A stretch of DNA of 64,000 bases. Source: Tragulus kanchil (Eukaryota; Chordata; Mammalia; Artiodactyla; Tragulidae). Below, piece after piece: positions 10,880 through 20,739 of this stretch. A program made the translations under genes and the position numbers. Under the pieces are notes generated by a model. That model worked only from the letters and a program-made list of their open reading frames with translations, did not search any database and was not told where the DNA came from. Location: contig JAIOJX010000003.1 in the NCBI GenBank assembly GCA_022376925.1, forward strand, positions 39,541,874 to 39,605,873, written 5' to 3'. Each line of letters opens with the position of its first letter. The first letter of the stretch is position 1.

Positions 10880-11640
10880 TTGGCTAAGTAGACAGCCCCC
10901 CAAACTTGATAAGTATTTGTGTCCTAACCATATATTAGTTATTTCAAAAAAATACACATATATTGAAAAACAAATTGATGCTTAAATATTCCAGTTATGT
11001 ACCAGTTGAAACATGCCTGTGTAGTATACAACTTCTTAATCCTTGAGACGGCACTGAATACCACTCACCCTCAGTTCCTGGTCCATGTTGGTTTTTATGC
11101 AGTACTTGGTTTTTATGACGGCAACCATAAAGACAAGAAATTTTGGAAAGACACGTAGATGATCTCTCATTGAAGCTGTAGATGACCTCAAGCTAGTCGT
11201 TTGTGCAGTATTTGACAGTTGTTGCACCATTTCCCTTAAACATGTATAATATCCCAGAAAAACATTGTGGATTTGCTGCAGATCCTTGAGGTGCCTGATA
11301 TCCTGTTTAGGAATCTCAGCTTGTGCATCTTGGGGTTGCTATCTTCCAGCAGAAGGCTGGAAACTGAGAATAGAGGATCACTCTTGAGAGGTTTCTGTGG
11401 CCTATGAGGGAAAGTGCCACACATTGCTTTTGCTTCTCTTCTATTGATTCAAACTATCTGTTTACCACTTTAGATTGTAGGGTGGAAAGAATTGTTCAGC
11501 TACACAAGCAAGAGAAAAAAAAAAAGAATGGTTTTGGTGAGCAGAGTCGCCTCTGCTACATTCTTAACCCATAGCACAGCACTAAATCTTTAAATTGCAG
11601 TGGTGTCCAATGGTCAGAGTAGGATTAAAAAAGCATGCCG
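10880..11640. other. Unique sequence, nothing recognised
   Basis: Minus-strand frames of 62-64 codons exist at 11036-11230 and 11236-11424. They have no recognisable domain, signal or splice context. Confidence 0.35.
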
Positions 11641-11971
11641 TGTGCTCTTCTTCGTCACTCAGTCGTGTCTGACTGTTTGTGACCCCATATACTGTAGCCT
11701 ACCAGACTCCTTTGTCCAAGGAGATTCTCCAGGCAAGAATCCTGCAATGGGTAGCCATCCCCTCCTCTGGGGGATCTTTCCAACCCAGGGATCAAACCCA
11801 GGTCTCCCACATTCAGGCAGATTCTTTACCATCTGAGCCACCAGGGAATCCCAGGAATACTGGAGTGGGCAGCCTGTCCCTTCTCTAGGGGATCTTCCTG
11901 ACCCAGGAATCCAAACGGGGTGTACTATACTATAGGCGGATTCTTTACCCGCTGAGCTACCAGGGAAGTTC
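11641..11971 (-). mobile_element. Bov-tA dimer (two tRNA-like heads)
   Basis: The first unit, read on the plus strand, ends with 'gagccaccagggaatccc' at about 11851. It is followed directly by 'aggaatactggagtgggcag' and a second head, 'gagctaccagggaag', ending near 11971. This is the Bov-tA2-like arrangement with an extra partial monomer. Confidence 0.75.
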
Positions 11972-12051
11972 TTACAAAAGCATAGCTTTTAATAAACAGA
12001 TTGAACTTCCAAAGACATCTAAGCTAGCTAAAGCTGCTAACCAAAGCACTG

Positions 12052-12250
12052 ATTTAGACCAGAGTTTCCCATTGTAGACATTTTGCACCAGTGATTTGTT
12101 GTGGTTGCTATCACATGCACTGAAGGATGTGTTGTTGCATCCTGGCTTCTGGTATTAGATGGCAGTAGCCCTTCCCCTCCAGTGTGACAAGCAAAAGTGT
12201 GCCCACGTGGCCACATGTTTCTTGGGTAGGAGCAAAACTCCTGGAAGTTA
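12052..12250 (-). mobile_element. MER20-like hAT-Charlie remnant
   Basis: The order 'cattgtagacattttgcacc', 'ttgttgtggttgctatcac', 'gaaggatgtgttgttgcatc', 'agatggcagtagcccttcc' and 'tgtgacaagcaaaagtg' follows the reverse complement of MER20. It is diverged and interrupted on its right by a CHR-type SINE. Confidence 0.65.
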
Positions 12251-12264
12251 AAAAACACTCATTT

Positions 12265-12532
12265 GGGGCTTCCCTGGTGGTCCAGTGGGTAAGGAAACTG
12301 CCTTGCAGTACAAGGGGTGCTGATTCGATTCCTGGCCTGGGAAGATCCCACGTGCCACGGAGCGGCTGGACCGATGTGTCCAACTACCAAGTTGGAGCTC
12401 TGGAGCACATGCGCCCAGAGCCGGTCCTCTGCAGCGAGAGAGGCCACTGCAATGGGAGGCCCACACAGGCCAAAGAACAAAGATGGATGAAAATAGATTA
12501 ATGAATGACCAATAGAAATGGCCAAAAAGAAG
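12265..12532 (+). mobile_element. CHR-type tRNA-Glu SINE, short-tail form
   Basis: It starts 'ggggcttccctggtggtcc' with a B-box-like 'gattcgattcctggcc'. The body has 'cggagcggctggaccgatg', 'cgcccagagccggtcctctg' and 'gatggatgaaaatag'. It ends 'gaccaatagaaatggcc' plus an A-rich tail. Flanks 'cactcattt' at 12256-12264 and 12537-12545 are the target-site duplication. The C-rich extension of the long-tail copies is absent. Confidence 0.9.
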
Positions 12533-12584
12533 AAAGCACTCATTTACTCGGGATGATGTTATTAGAGGGAATTAAAAGAAGTTA

Positions 12585-12800
12585 GGGGCTTACCTGGTGA
12601 CTCATTGGTAAAGAATCCACCTGCCAAACAGGAGACATGGGTTCGATCACTGGGACAAGCGGATTCTCTGGAGAATGAAATGGCAACCCACTGCAGTATT
12701 CTTGCCTGGAAAATCCCATGGACAGAGGAGCCTGGCGGGTTACGGTCCATGGAGTCTTAAAAGAGTCTGACACAGCTTAGCAACTAAAACAACAACAAAA
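12585..12800 (+). mobile_element. Bov-tA SINE
   Basis: The element is complete, with head 'ggggcttacctggtgactc', B-box-like 'gggttcgatcactggg', centre 'gcagtattcttgcctgg', 3' end 'acagcttagcaactaaaac' and an 'aacaacaaaa' tail. Confidence 0.9.
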
Positions 12801-13009
12801 AGAGGTTAACTGCAGTAGCTGCTCAATCAGTAATGCTCAGAAATGTTTATGTAGATGCAACTTAAGTTTTTCATAGTATGGCTTATTGAGTCCATTTTTT
12901 TTTTGATATCGAAGCTGTTTTCTAATATCCAATTGTATTTTGTGAGCTCCTGCTTTAGGATCAAAGTGCTTATTTTCCTACTTTCTGAAAGTATACACTG
13001 CTGATGACT

Positions 13010-13325
13010 CACAGCTGAGTCCCTCCCTGATATTCAGCCTCCATCCAAGGGAGATGAGGCCCCCTTTCTGGGGTTACACTTCCTCCCATAGGGAGGGTCC
13101 TCATCCAATAGCTGGCAAGTGTGCAAGGGTGGGGAGAGTGTGCATGGCCCTCCTCCCTCCATCCCCCCCCAACTCTGAGACTTCTCTTGCAACCACATTG
13201 CCTTTCAGCTGCTTCCTTTACAGTCTTGTCTCTTACTGCTTTACTGTAGTCTCCTCAGTGATCTCTAATAAACTCCCTGCAAGAAAAGCTGCCTCAGTCT
13301 ATTTCCAGAGCATCTGACCTACAGC
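13010..13325 (+). mobile_element. Possible LTR (class unresolved)
   Basis: GC-rich sequence ends in a polyadenylation-like 'ctctaataaactccctgc' and a short 3' segment finishing 'catctgacctacagca'. That layout is typical of an R-U5 end. I cannot match it to a named family, and no partner LTR or internal region is visible. Confidence 0.3.
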
Positions 13326-13440
13326 ACTTTCAACTTTTACTTTAAGCTAATACAAACAATACCATTGTTCCCCCAGTCATTTGATGTAAAATGCCTTTTC
13401 TTTGATCATAGTTTTGCTTAGCATCCTACCACGTTTGTGC

Positions 13441-13655
13441 ATTGTTGTTGTTTAGTCGCTAAGTTGTATCCAATTCTTTTGTGACCCCATGGACTGTAGC
13501 CTGTCAGGCTCCTCTGTGCATGACATTCTCCTTGCAGGAATCCTGGAGTGTGTAGCCATTTCTTTTTCCAGGGGATCTTCATGACCCAGGGATGAAAACC
13601 CAATTTTCTGCACTGGCAGGCAGGTTCTTTACCACTGAGTCACCAGGAAAGCTCC
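13441..13655 (-). mobile_element. Bov-tA SINE
   Basis: A complete reverse-complement Bov-tA that begins with 'ttgttgttgtttagtcgct', the tail side, and ends with 'gagtcaccaggaaagctcc'. Confidence 0.88.
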
Positions 13656-13659
13656 TGTG

Positions 13660-14550
13660 TATACATTAGCCATATCCTAATATGTCACCTACAAGTTCAC
13701 GTTTCAGACACTTTAAACTTAGTAAGAACCTAAAAATAGATGCAAGGCTGAGTGTAGGATGCTTATGGGTTTTAAAAAATGATTTCATAGTTGTGTGGAC
13801 ACACGAATTTAAAACCAGTTTTTCTTGAGACTCACTTTTACCAATCTTCTACAGATTGTTCACCTTAGAAACCGTTGTTTTCTTTACACATTCATTTTAT
13901 CTGTCTGTGTATGACATGATTCAATACATCATGACATTATATATAAAACTTGCCTAAACAGGCTTGGGAACAAGCACAGCCAAGGGCAAACTGGCCTGGT
14001 GAATGGACCTCACCAGGTGTAGGAACCTGCAAGTGGCAGTGGGTCTGCAGTCATAGGTCACAGCATCACCCGTTTGATAGCACAAAAGGTTAATTCACCG
14101 AGTTAGGTGAGTAGAAGTCTTAGAGCTTCCAGAACGAGCCAGCTGAAAGACTTGAGGGAATCCAAGACTTGACCTTGTCTGACTGGTGCTGAATTGGTAA
14201 AACAGAATGATGCGGCTCAGGAGACCTGCTGTCTTCCATTTCCTTTAAAGAGTTAGATAAGGAAACTGAGCGTAGGATTAGAAACAAGGTTTCTGACTCT
14301 TAGATCAGTATTCCTTCTGTTACACTATACTGTGAACCCAGGCTAGAGAGACTAATTAAGATTTATCATTTATTCACAAATCTTAGACTTTCAGTTACTT
14401 GAAGGTAGCATTAAAATATTTATGTCTGATGCTCCTTGGAATATATGGGAGCTAATACATTCTGTTGCTTCTTTTAGTATTCTGAATTGTGAATCACCTT
14501 CTCTGACATCCCAATCAAGTGAAGATTAACTAAATCTATGGTAATGAAGA
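13660..14550. other. Unique sequence with a possible MIR patch
   Basis: No gene was seen. The stretch 14245-14340 ('gataaggaaactgagcg', 'tctgactcttagatcagt') is faintly MIR-like. Confidence 0.35.
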
Positions 14551-14559
14551 TATAGGTAG

Positions 14560-14935
14560 ACTAGTCCACACATGTAATTATGAAAAGAACTTTTAACAAG
14601 AAGTGGCCAGAATAGAGATGTAGATGTAGAGAATGGACATGTAGACCTGGGAGTGGCGGCAGGGGGTAGGATGTGTTGGGAAACAGAGATTGATGTATGT
14701 GCACTGCTGTGTGTAAAACAGAGAGCTAGTAGGAACCTGCCATATTGCTGAGAGAGCTCAGCTCAGTGCTCTGGGATGACCTAGATGGTTGGATAGGGAG
14801 TGGGGTGTGGTAGGGAGGCTCAGGAGGGAGGGGATACATGTATACAAATAGCTGATTCTCTTCGTTGAAGAGTAGAAACAAAGACAACATTGTAAAGCAA
14901 CTATACCTCAATTTTTTCTTAAAGAAGTGCCTAGC
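14560..14935 (+). mobile_element. Artiodactyl L1 3' UTR fragment
   Basis: The sequence 'gatgacctagatgg', a 'ggagggaggggatacatg' segment, 'tagctgattctcttcg' and 'acattgtaaagcaactatac' are the familiar 3' end of artiodactyl L1 copies. No ORF2 sequence is attached. Confidence 0.65.
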
Positions 14936-15325
14936 ATTTTTGGTTACCAAAATGTCACATTATCATAGTAATAATGATTACATGTTCTATCCAAACCTTC
15001 TCAGAGGGAAAAAAGAATCAAACTGTTCTTTTCATTTTAGAAATAAGAAGTAACACAGAACAGTTTCTTCCACTATTTCATGGAATTATCAAGAAAAGGA
15101 ATTTCTGAAAACATTTTTCTTAGCCTACATATTAACTATACAAATTCTAATCTGAAACAACTCCTCCTTTATTTAAAAATATTATCAGGAGTAGCCTCCT
15201 TTATTTAAAATTACTGTGATTAAAAATCTTTATTATATAAAATGTCAATTTTTGAAGTAATTTTTGCACAAAATTTTGTTGTACAATGTTGCAATATTTT
15301 TTCTTCTCATTCTTTTATTTGTGTG

Positions 15326-15440
15326 TATACCCACTCCAATATTCTTGCCTGGAGAATCCTGTGGACAGAGAAGTCTGGTGAGCTACAGTCCATGGGGTTG
15401 CAAAGAGTTGGTCATGACTGAGCAACTGAGTATACAGCAC
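15326..15440 (+). mobile_element. Bov-tA SINE 3' fragment
   Basis: It starts in the Bov-tA centre ('cccactccaatattcttgcc') and ends 'catgactgagcaactgag'. It is followed by a TG/TA microsatellite. Confidence 0.8.
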
Positions 15441-15447
15441 AGTATAT

Positions 15448-15545
15448 GTGTGTGTGTGTGTATATATATACACACACATACACTTACACATATACCTATA
15501 TTTAAGTGTATGTGTTATACATATATCACATATAAATATATATGT
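15448..15545. repeat. TG/TA/CA microsatellite
   Basis: (tg)n, (ta)n and (ca)n alternate, followed by 'atatatcacatataaatata'. A shortened rendition is at 16551-16645. Confidence 0.85.
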
Positions 15546-15739
15546 ACCCACACATGAATACTAAAGTTTAGACATAATAAATATCCATTACAGAGAAATC
15601 AATTTGATTTCATTTGAGAATAAATTGGGGGCAGATCAATTACCTAGAATAAATTATCTGAAGAAGTGTTCTAATTAATATATGCATAGATAGCTATCAG
15701 TAACTCACACTGCTCATTACTATGGACCAAACTTTCTGA

Positions 15740-16503
15740 GCCTTTATTTATTTATTTATTTTTCTGAGCCTTTAGATAATTTTCAATTTTTGGCTATTAC
15801 CAGTCATACTTCTGTGAATCTACTTGAGCATAGTTTTGTTACACATAAGCATACATTTTTCTTGGCTCTACATCTAGGGGTAGAATTGCTAGTTCATAGA
15901 AATGTATACATGATCATTTTTTTTTAGTGACTATTGCCAGCTTTCCATAGGGGTTGTACAATTTGACCAGCAATGCTGTACACTGCTCTGCCCTCACCGA
16001 CAGGTAGCTTTCTTTAAAACAAAATTTGGCCTCTTTTATTGGTTTTTTATTTACTTATTTTCATCCATCTTTGTTCTTTGGCCTATGTGAGCTTCTCATT
16101 GCAGTGTCCTCTCTCGCTGCAGAGAACCGGTTCTGGGCACATGCGCTCCAGAGCCCTGGCTTGTAATTGGACACACCGGTCCCCGCCGCTCTGCGGCACG
16201 TGGGATCTTCCCAGGCCAGGGATCAAACAAGCGCCCCTTGCACTGCAAGGCGAACTGTCTACCCACTGGACCACCAGGGAAGCCCAGGTAGTCATCTTTA
16301 TATAGGCTGTTTTGGTTCATGTAGTGTGATATTTCATTGTACTTCTAATTTTCATTTCCGTGAATACTAATGAGTAAAACTATATACGCTTACTAGCCGT
16401 TTGGACATTCCCTTTATGAAGTGCCTGTTCCAATCTTTCATCCATTTTCAACTGGATTGTTCATTCTTTGTCATATTGATTTGTACAAATTCTTCATAGC
16501 TTT
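15740..16503 (-). mobile_element. Old L1 (L1M-type) 3' fragment, left rendition
   Basis: The text from 'ggctattaccagtcatac' through 'ggggtagaattgctagttc', 'gccagctttccataggggtt' and 'ttcatccattttcaactgg' is reverse-complement ORF2 end and 3' UTR of an old mammalian L1. A CHR-type SINE splits it at about 16001-16286. A second rendition is 16846-17690. Confidence 0.7.
16020..16284 (-). mobile_element. CHR-type SINE, short-tail form (left rendition)
   Basis: The minus-strand head is at 16284. Flanks 'caggtagctttcttta' at 16001 and 'caggtagtcatcttta' at 16285 suggest an imperfect target-site duplication. Several bases differ from both the SINE consensus and its twin at 17119-17386. Confidence 0.85.
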
Positions 16504-16845
16504 AATCTTTCAAGTGGTAAATGACTGAGCAACTGAGTATACAGCAGTATATGTGTGTGTGTGTTATATACACACACATACACTTACACATATACCTATA
16601 TTTAAGTGTATGTGTTATACATATATCACATATAAATATATATGTACCCACACATGAATACTAAAGTTTAGACATAATAAATATCCATTACAGAGAAATC
16701 AATTTGATTTCATTTGAGAATAAATTGGGGGCAGATCAATTACCTAGAATAAATTATCTGAAGAAGTGTTCTAATTAATATATGCATAGATAGCTATCAG
16801 TAACTCACACTGCTCATTACTATGGACCAAACTTTCTGAGCCTTT

Positions 16846-17690
16846 ATTTATTTATTTATTTTTCTGAGCCTTTAGATAATTTTCAATTTTTGGCTATTAC
16901 CAGTCATACTTCTGTGAATCTACTTGAGCATAGTTTTGTTACACATAAGCATACATTTTTCTTGGCTCTACATCTAGGGGTAGAATTGCTAGTTCATAGA
17001 AATGTATACATGATCATTTTTTTTTAGTGACTATTGCCAGCTTTCCATAGGGGTTGTACAATTTGACCAGCAATGCTGTACACTGCTCTGCCCTCACCGA
17101 CAGGTAGCTTTCTTTAAAAAAAAAAAATTTGGCCACTTTTATTGGTCTTTCATTTACTTATTTTCATCCATCTTTGTTCTTTGGCCTATGTGGGCCTCCC
17201 ATTGCAGTGACCTCTCTCGCTGCAGAGAACCGGTTCTGGGCACATGCGCTCCAGAGCCCTGGCTTGTAATTAGACACACCCGTCCAGCCGCTCTGCGGCA
17301 CGTGGGATCTTCCCAGGCCAGGGATCAAACAAGCGCCCCTTGCACTGCAAGGCGAACTGTCTACCCACTGGACCACCAGGGAAGCCCAGGTAGTCATCTT
17401 TATATAGGCTGTTTTGGTTCATGTAGTGTGATATTTCATTGTACTTCTAATTTTCATTTCCGTGAATACTAATGAGTAAAAACTATATACGCTTACTAGC
17501 CGTTTGGACATTCCCTTTTATGAAGTGCCTGTTCCAATCTTTCATCCATTTTTCAACTGGATTGTTCATTCTTTGTCATATTGATTTGTACAAATTCTTC
17601 ATAGCTTTGTGATAGGAGTCCTTTGTTCGATATATTTATTGCAAATATTTTCTTCCATTCTGTAGGTATTGCAGTTGGTTTCTGTCAGTC
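16846..17690 (-). mobile_element. Old L1 (L1M-type) 3' fragment, right rendition
   Basis: It repeats 15740-16503 and continues past the duplication with 'gtgataggagtcctttg' and 'ttcttccattctgtaggt', which is the expected L1 continuation. The right copy therefore joins the true downstream sequence. Confidence 0.7.
17119..17386 (-). mobile_element. CHR-type SINE, short-tail form (right rendition)
   Basis: Minus-strand head at 17386, body with 'gcagagcggctggacg', end 'ccaataaaagtggcc' then an A-run. It is closer to the other family members than its twin at 16020-16284. Confidence 0.87.
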
Positions 17691-17789
17691 CTAGAGCTAT
17701 TGGATTGTTCCATGGTCAGTCAATTCTGAGAGAAAAACACTGGCTTTCATACAGAAGGCCTGAGTTGAAGGCTTAAACCACTAGTGTGT

Positions 17790-17965
17790 GGTATGGGTCA
17801 AGTTTCTTATTTCACCTTGAAGAATTGCTCTGCTACTCTTACAAGATGGCGGTAATACCATTCACAGTGTGTTATGAGGGTTAAATGAGCTGTTTAAGTG
17901 ACAGAGCCTAGCACAATGCCTAGCACATATTAGATGCTTAATGTATTTCGTAGTGTGAAGGACAA
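17790..17965 (+). mobile_element. MIR SINE
   Basis: 'gttatgagggttaaatgagc', 'cagagcctagcacaatgcc' and 'agcacatattagatgctta' follow the MIR core and 3' end in order. Confidence 0.65.
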
Positions 17966-18262
17966 TAAATATTCTCTGTTTAATTTCGAGTATCTGACAC
18001 TGGCCATGGACTTTATAAATCTACAGTGAACAGTTCAGTATTATTGCAGATCTTCCCCGAGGCATGCCTTATATATGTTATTGTGTCTTTATCCTTTCTT
18101 GTGACTCAAGGGAGTGAAAAAAGCCTGAAACAATCACTTTCCACTCTTGTTTGCTTAGGTAGTCAGAATGTATTTTTTTCCTGAAGAGGTAAAATATATC
18201 AAGTTTTATAGGAAATTAAATGCGTTGGAAATATGCAGATATCCAGAAAGGTCAGAAATATG

Positions 18263-18529
18263 GTTTCTTTTTTTTTTTCATTTTTTAAAAACAGTTTTTT
18301 TTGTTTATTTACATTCGTCTTTACTCTTTGGCATGTGTGGGCCTCCCATCACAGTGGCCCTTCCCACAGCAGATCACTGGCCCTGGGCGCACATACTCCA
18401 GAGCGCTGGCTCGCAATTGGGTATAGCTGTTTGGCCACTCTGTGGCAGGTGGGATCCCCCAGCCAGGGATTGAACCTGTACCCCTTACATTGCAAGACAG
18501 ACTCTACCCACTGGACCACCAGGGAAGCC
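18263..18529 (-). mobile_element. CHR-type SINE (left rendition)
   Basis: Head on the minus strand at 18529 ('gggcttccctggtggtcc'). Target-site duplication 'cagaaatatg' at 18253-18262 and 18530-18539. The body is more diverged than in the other copies ('gccaaacagctatacc'), so it is an older or variant copy. Confidence 0.88.
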
Positions 18530-18974
18530 CAGAAATATGTATTTTTAAGAGAAACAGCTTAGGTAATGGGCTAACCCAGGAATAGTCAGGTGTCTGTGTA
18601 AGTTAGCTTTCTTGAGTAATGGGAAGTCATGATCTCACTCACATACCTGAACATAGACTTGAAGGACAAGAGGGAAAACTACCATTTCTGGAGTTGAGAA
18701 TTATCTAATCAGATTATCAAGTGAAAGTTTATTATTAATTTATGCTATCTTAAGATTTGTTTTTCAGTAGGTCTATGGTAGCCACTGATGTTACTTACAG
18801 AGGTATCCAGTGCTCAGTGTCTTGATATCATGGACAGAAAAGCCTTATTTTAAAGGATACAAAACAGAAGAAAGGGTATTAAGCAAAACTCATTCTTATT
18901 AGAGAAGCTATATTAACTATTCTATGTATTCTAGAAATGTAGATTTGACAAGGTGAGAAGACAGAATTCTGGCC

Positions 18975-19110
18975 TTTGTTTTCTTTTTAAATTACTTTTT
19001 ATTTTTTAATTAATTTTATTGTTAATCAAAGGATAATCACTTTACAGTATTGTGTTGTTTTCTGCCAAAAATTAACGTGAATCAGCCATGTTTATGTCAA
19101 GTGAATATTC
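18975..19110 (-). mobile_element. L1 3' end fragment
   Basis: 'gataatcactttacagtatt', 'gtgttgttttctgcc' and 'gtgaatcagccatg' are the reverse complement of the artiodactyl L1 3' end. Repeated at 20134-20265. Confidence 0.6.
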
Positions 19111-19422
19111 CAAGGGCTTATTGAATTGCTATTCTCTCAGGTTATACGATGGTTAAAATAATCCCCACTTCCTTCCACTTATATCTGTTTTCCTTCTCTC
19201 AGGAATTCATTAATTATTTGCAGATCTTATCTTTTTGTTATTGTGTCTTTATCCTTTCTTGTGACTCAAGGGAGTGAAAAAAGCCTGAAACAATCACTTT
19301 CCACTCTTGTTTGCTTAGGTAGTCAGAATGTATTTTTTTCCTGAAGAGGTAAAATATATCAAGTTTTATAGGAAATTAAATGCGTTGGAAATATGCAGAT
19401 ATCCAGAAAGGTCAGAAATATG

Positions 19423-19686
19423 GTTTCTTTTTTTTTTTCATTTTTTAAAAACAGTTTTTTTTGTTTATTTACATTCGTCTTTACTCTTTGGCATGTGTGG
19501 GCCTCCCATCACAGTGGCCCTTCCCACAGCAGATCACTGGCCCTGGGCGACATACTCCAGAGCTGGCTCGCAATTGGGTATAGCTGTTTGGCCACTCTGT
19601 GGCAGGTGGGATCCCCCAGCCAGGGATTGAACCTGTACCCCTTACATTGCAAGACAGACTCTACCCACTGGACCACCAGGGAAGCC
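19423..19686 (-). mobile_element. CHR-type SINE (right rendition)
   Basis: Twin of 18263-18529 with small deletions near 19546 and 19562, each absent from the left copy. Confidence 0.86.
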
Positions 19687-20133
19687 CAGAAATATGTATT
19701 TTTAAGAGAAACAGCTTAGGTAATGGGCTAACCCAGGAATAGTCAGGTGTCTGTGTAAGTTAGCTTTCTTGAGTAATGGGAAGTCATGATCTCACTCACA
19801 TACCTGAACATAGACTTGAAGGACAAGAGGGAAAACTACCATTTCTGGAGTTGAGAATTATCTAATCAGATTATCAAGTGAAAGTTTATTATTAATTTAT
19901 GCTATCTTAAGATTTGTTTTTCAGTAGGTCTATGGTAGCCACTGATGTTACTTACAGAGGTATCCAGTGCTCAGTGTCTTGATATCATGGACAGAAAAGC
20001 CTTATTTTAAAGGATACAAAACAGAAGAAAGGGTATTAAGCAAAACTCATTCTTATTAGAGAAGCTATATTAACTATTCTATGTATTCTAGAAATGTAGA
20101 TTTGACAAGGTGAGAAGACAGAATTCTGGCCTT

Positions 20134-20265
20134 TGTTTTCTTTTTAAATTACTTTTTATTTTTTAATTAATTTTATTGTTAATCAAAGGATAATCACTTT
20201 ACAGTATTGTGTTGTTTTCTGCCAAAAATTAACGTGAATCAGCCATGTTTATGTCAAGTGAATAT
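20134..20265 (-). mobile_element. L1 3' end fragment (twin of 18975-19110)
   Basis: Same sequence as 18975-19110, repeated by duplication 5. Confidence 0.6.
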
Positions 20266-20403
20266 TCCAAGGGCTTATTGGAATTGCTATTCTCTCAGGT
20301 TATACGATGGTTAAAATAATCCCCCACTTCCTTCCACTTATATCTGTTTTCCTTCTCTCAGGAATTCATTTAGAAAACATAGGAAGGTACTTAGAGTAGA
20401 ATC

Positions 20404-20730
20404 GGCTTTCCTGGAAGCTCAGCTGGTAAAAAATCAACCTGATGCAACAGACCCCAGTTTGATTTTTGAGTCAGGAAGATCTCCTGGAGAAGGGATAGGC
20501 TACCCACTCCAGTATCCTTGGGCTTCCCTGATGGCTCAGACAGTAAAAACCCAGCTGCAATGCAGGAGACCTGAGTTTGATCCCTAAATTGGGAAGATCC
20601 CCTGGAGGAGGGCATGGCAACCCACTCCAGGATTCTTGCTTAGAGAATCCCCTTATACAGAGGATCTTGGTGGACTACATTCCATGGGGTCACAAAGAGT
20701 TGTACATGACTGAGCAACTAAGCACAGCAC
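20404..20730 (+). mobile_element. Bov-tA dimer
   Basis: A first head, 'ggctttcctggaagctcag', runs to 'cccactccagtatccttgg'. A second head, 'ggcttccctgatggctcag', follows with a full body to 'catgactgagcaactaagc'. Two tandem tRNA-like heads define a dimeric Bov-tA2-like element. Confidence 0.82.
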
Positions 20731-20739
20731 TGAGTAGAA

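Larger units (their letters stand above)
15414..17608. repeat. Direct duplication 4: 15414-16503 and 16521-17608
   Basis: The offset is 1107 bp at the left end and 1105 bp at the right. The 17-bp joint follows 'cttcatagcttt'. The copies differ most inside the SINE. The left copy departs from the SINE consensus ('gagcttctcattgcag', 'ggtccccgccgc'), whereas the right copy keeps it ('gggcctcccattgcag', 'cgtccagccgc'). The left copy therefore looks error-rich. Confidence 0.93.
18076..20370. repeat. Direct duplication 5: 18076-19211 and 19236-20370
   Basis: The offset is 1160 bp at the left end and 1159 bp at the right. The joint (19212-19235) contains 'ttatttgcagatctt', a damaged version of 'ttattgcagatcttcc' at about 18043. 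The overlap therefore extends left as corrupted sequence. The right copy lost bases in its SINE ('gggcgacatactccagagct' against 'gggcgcacatactcc'). Confidence 0.94.
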
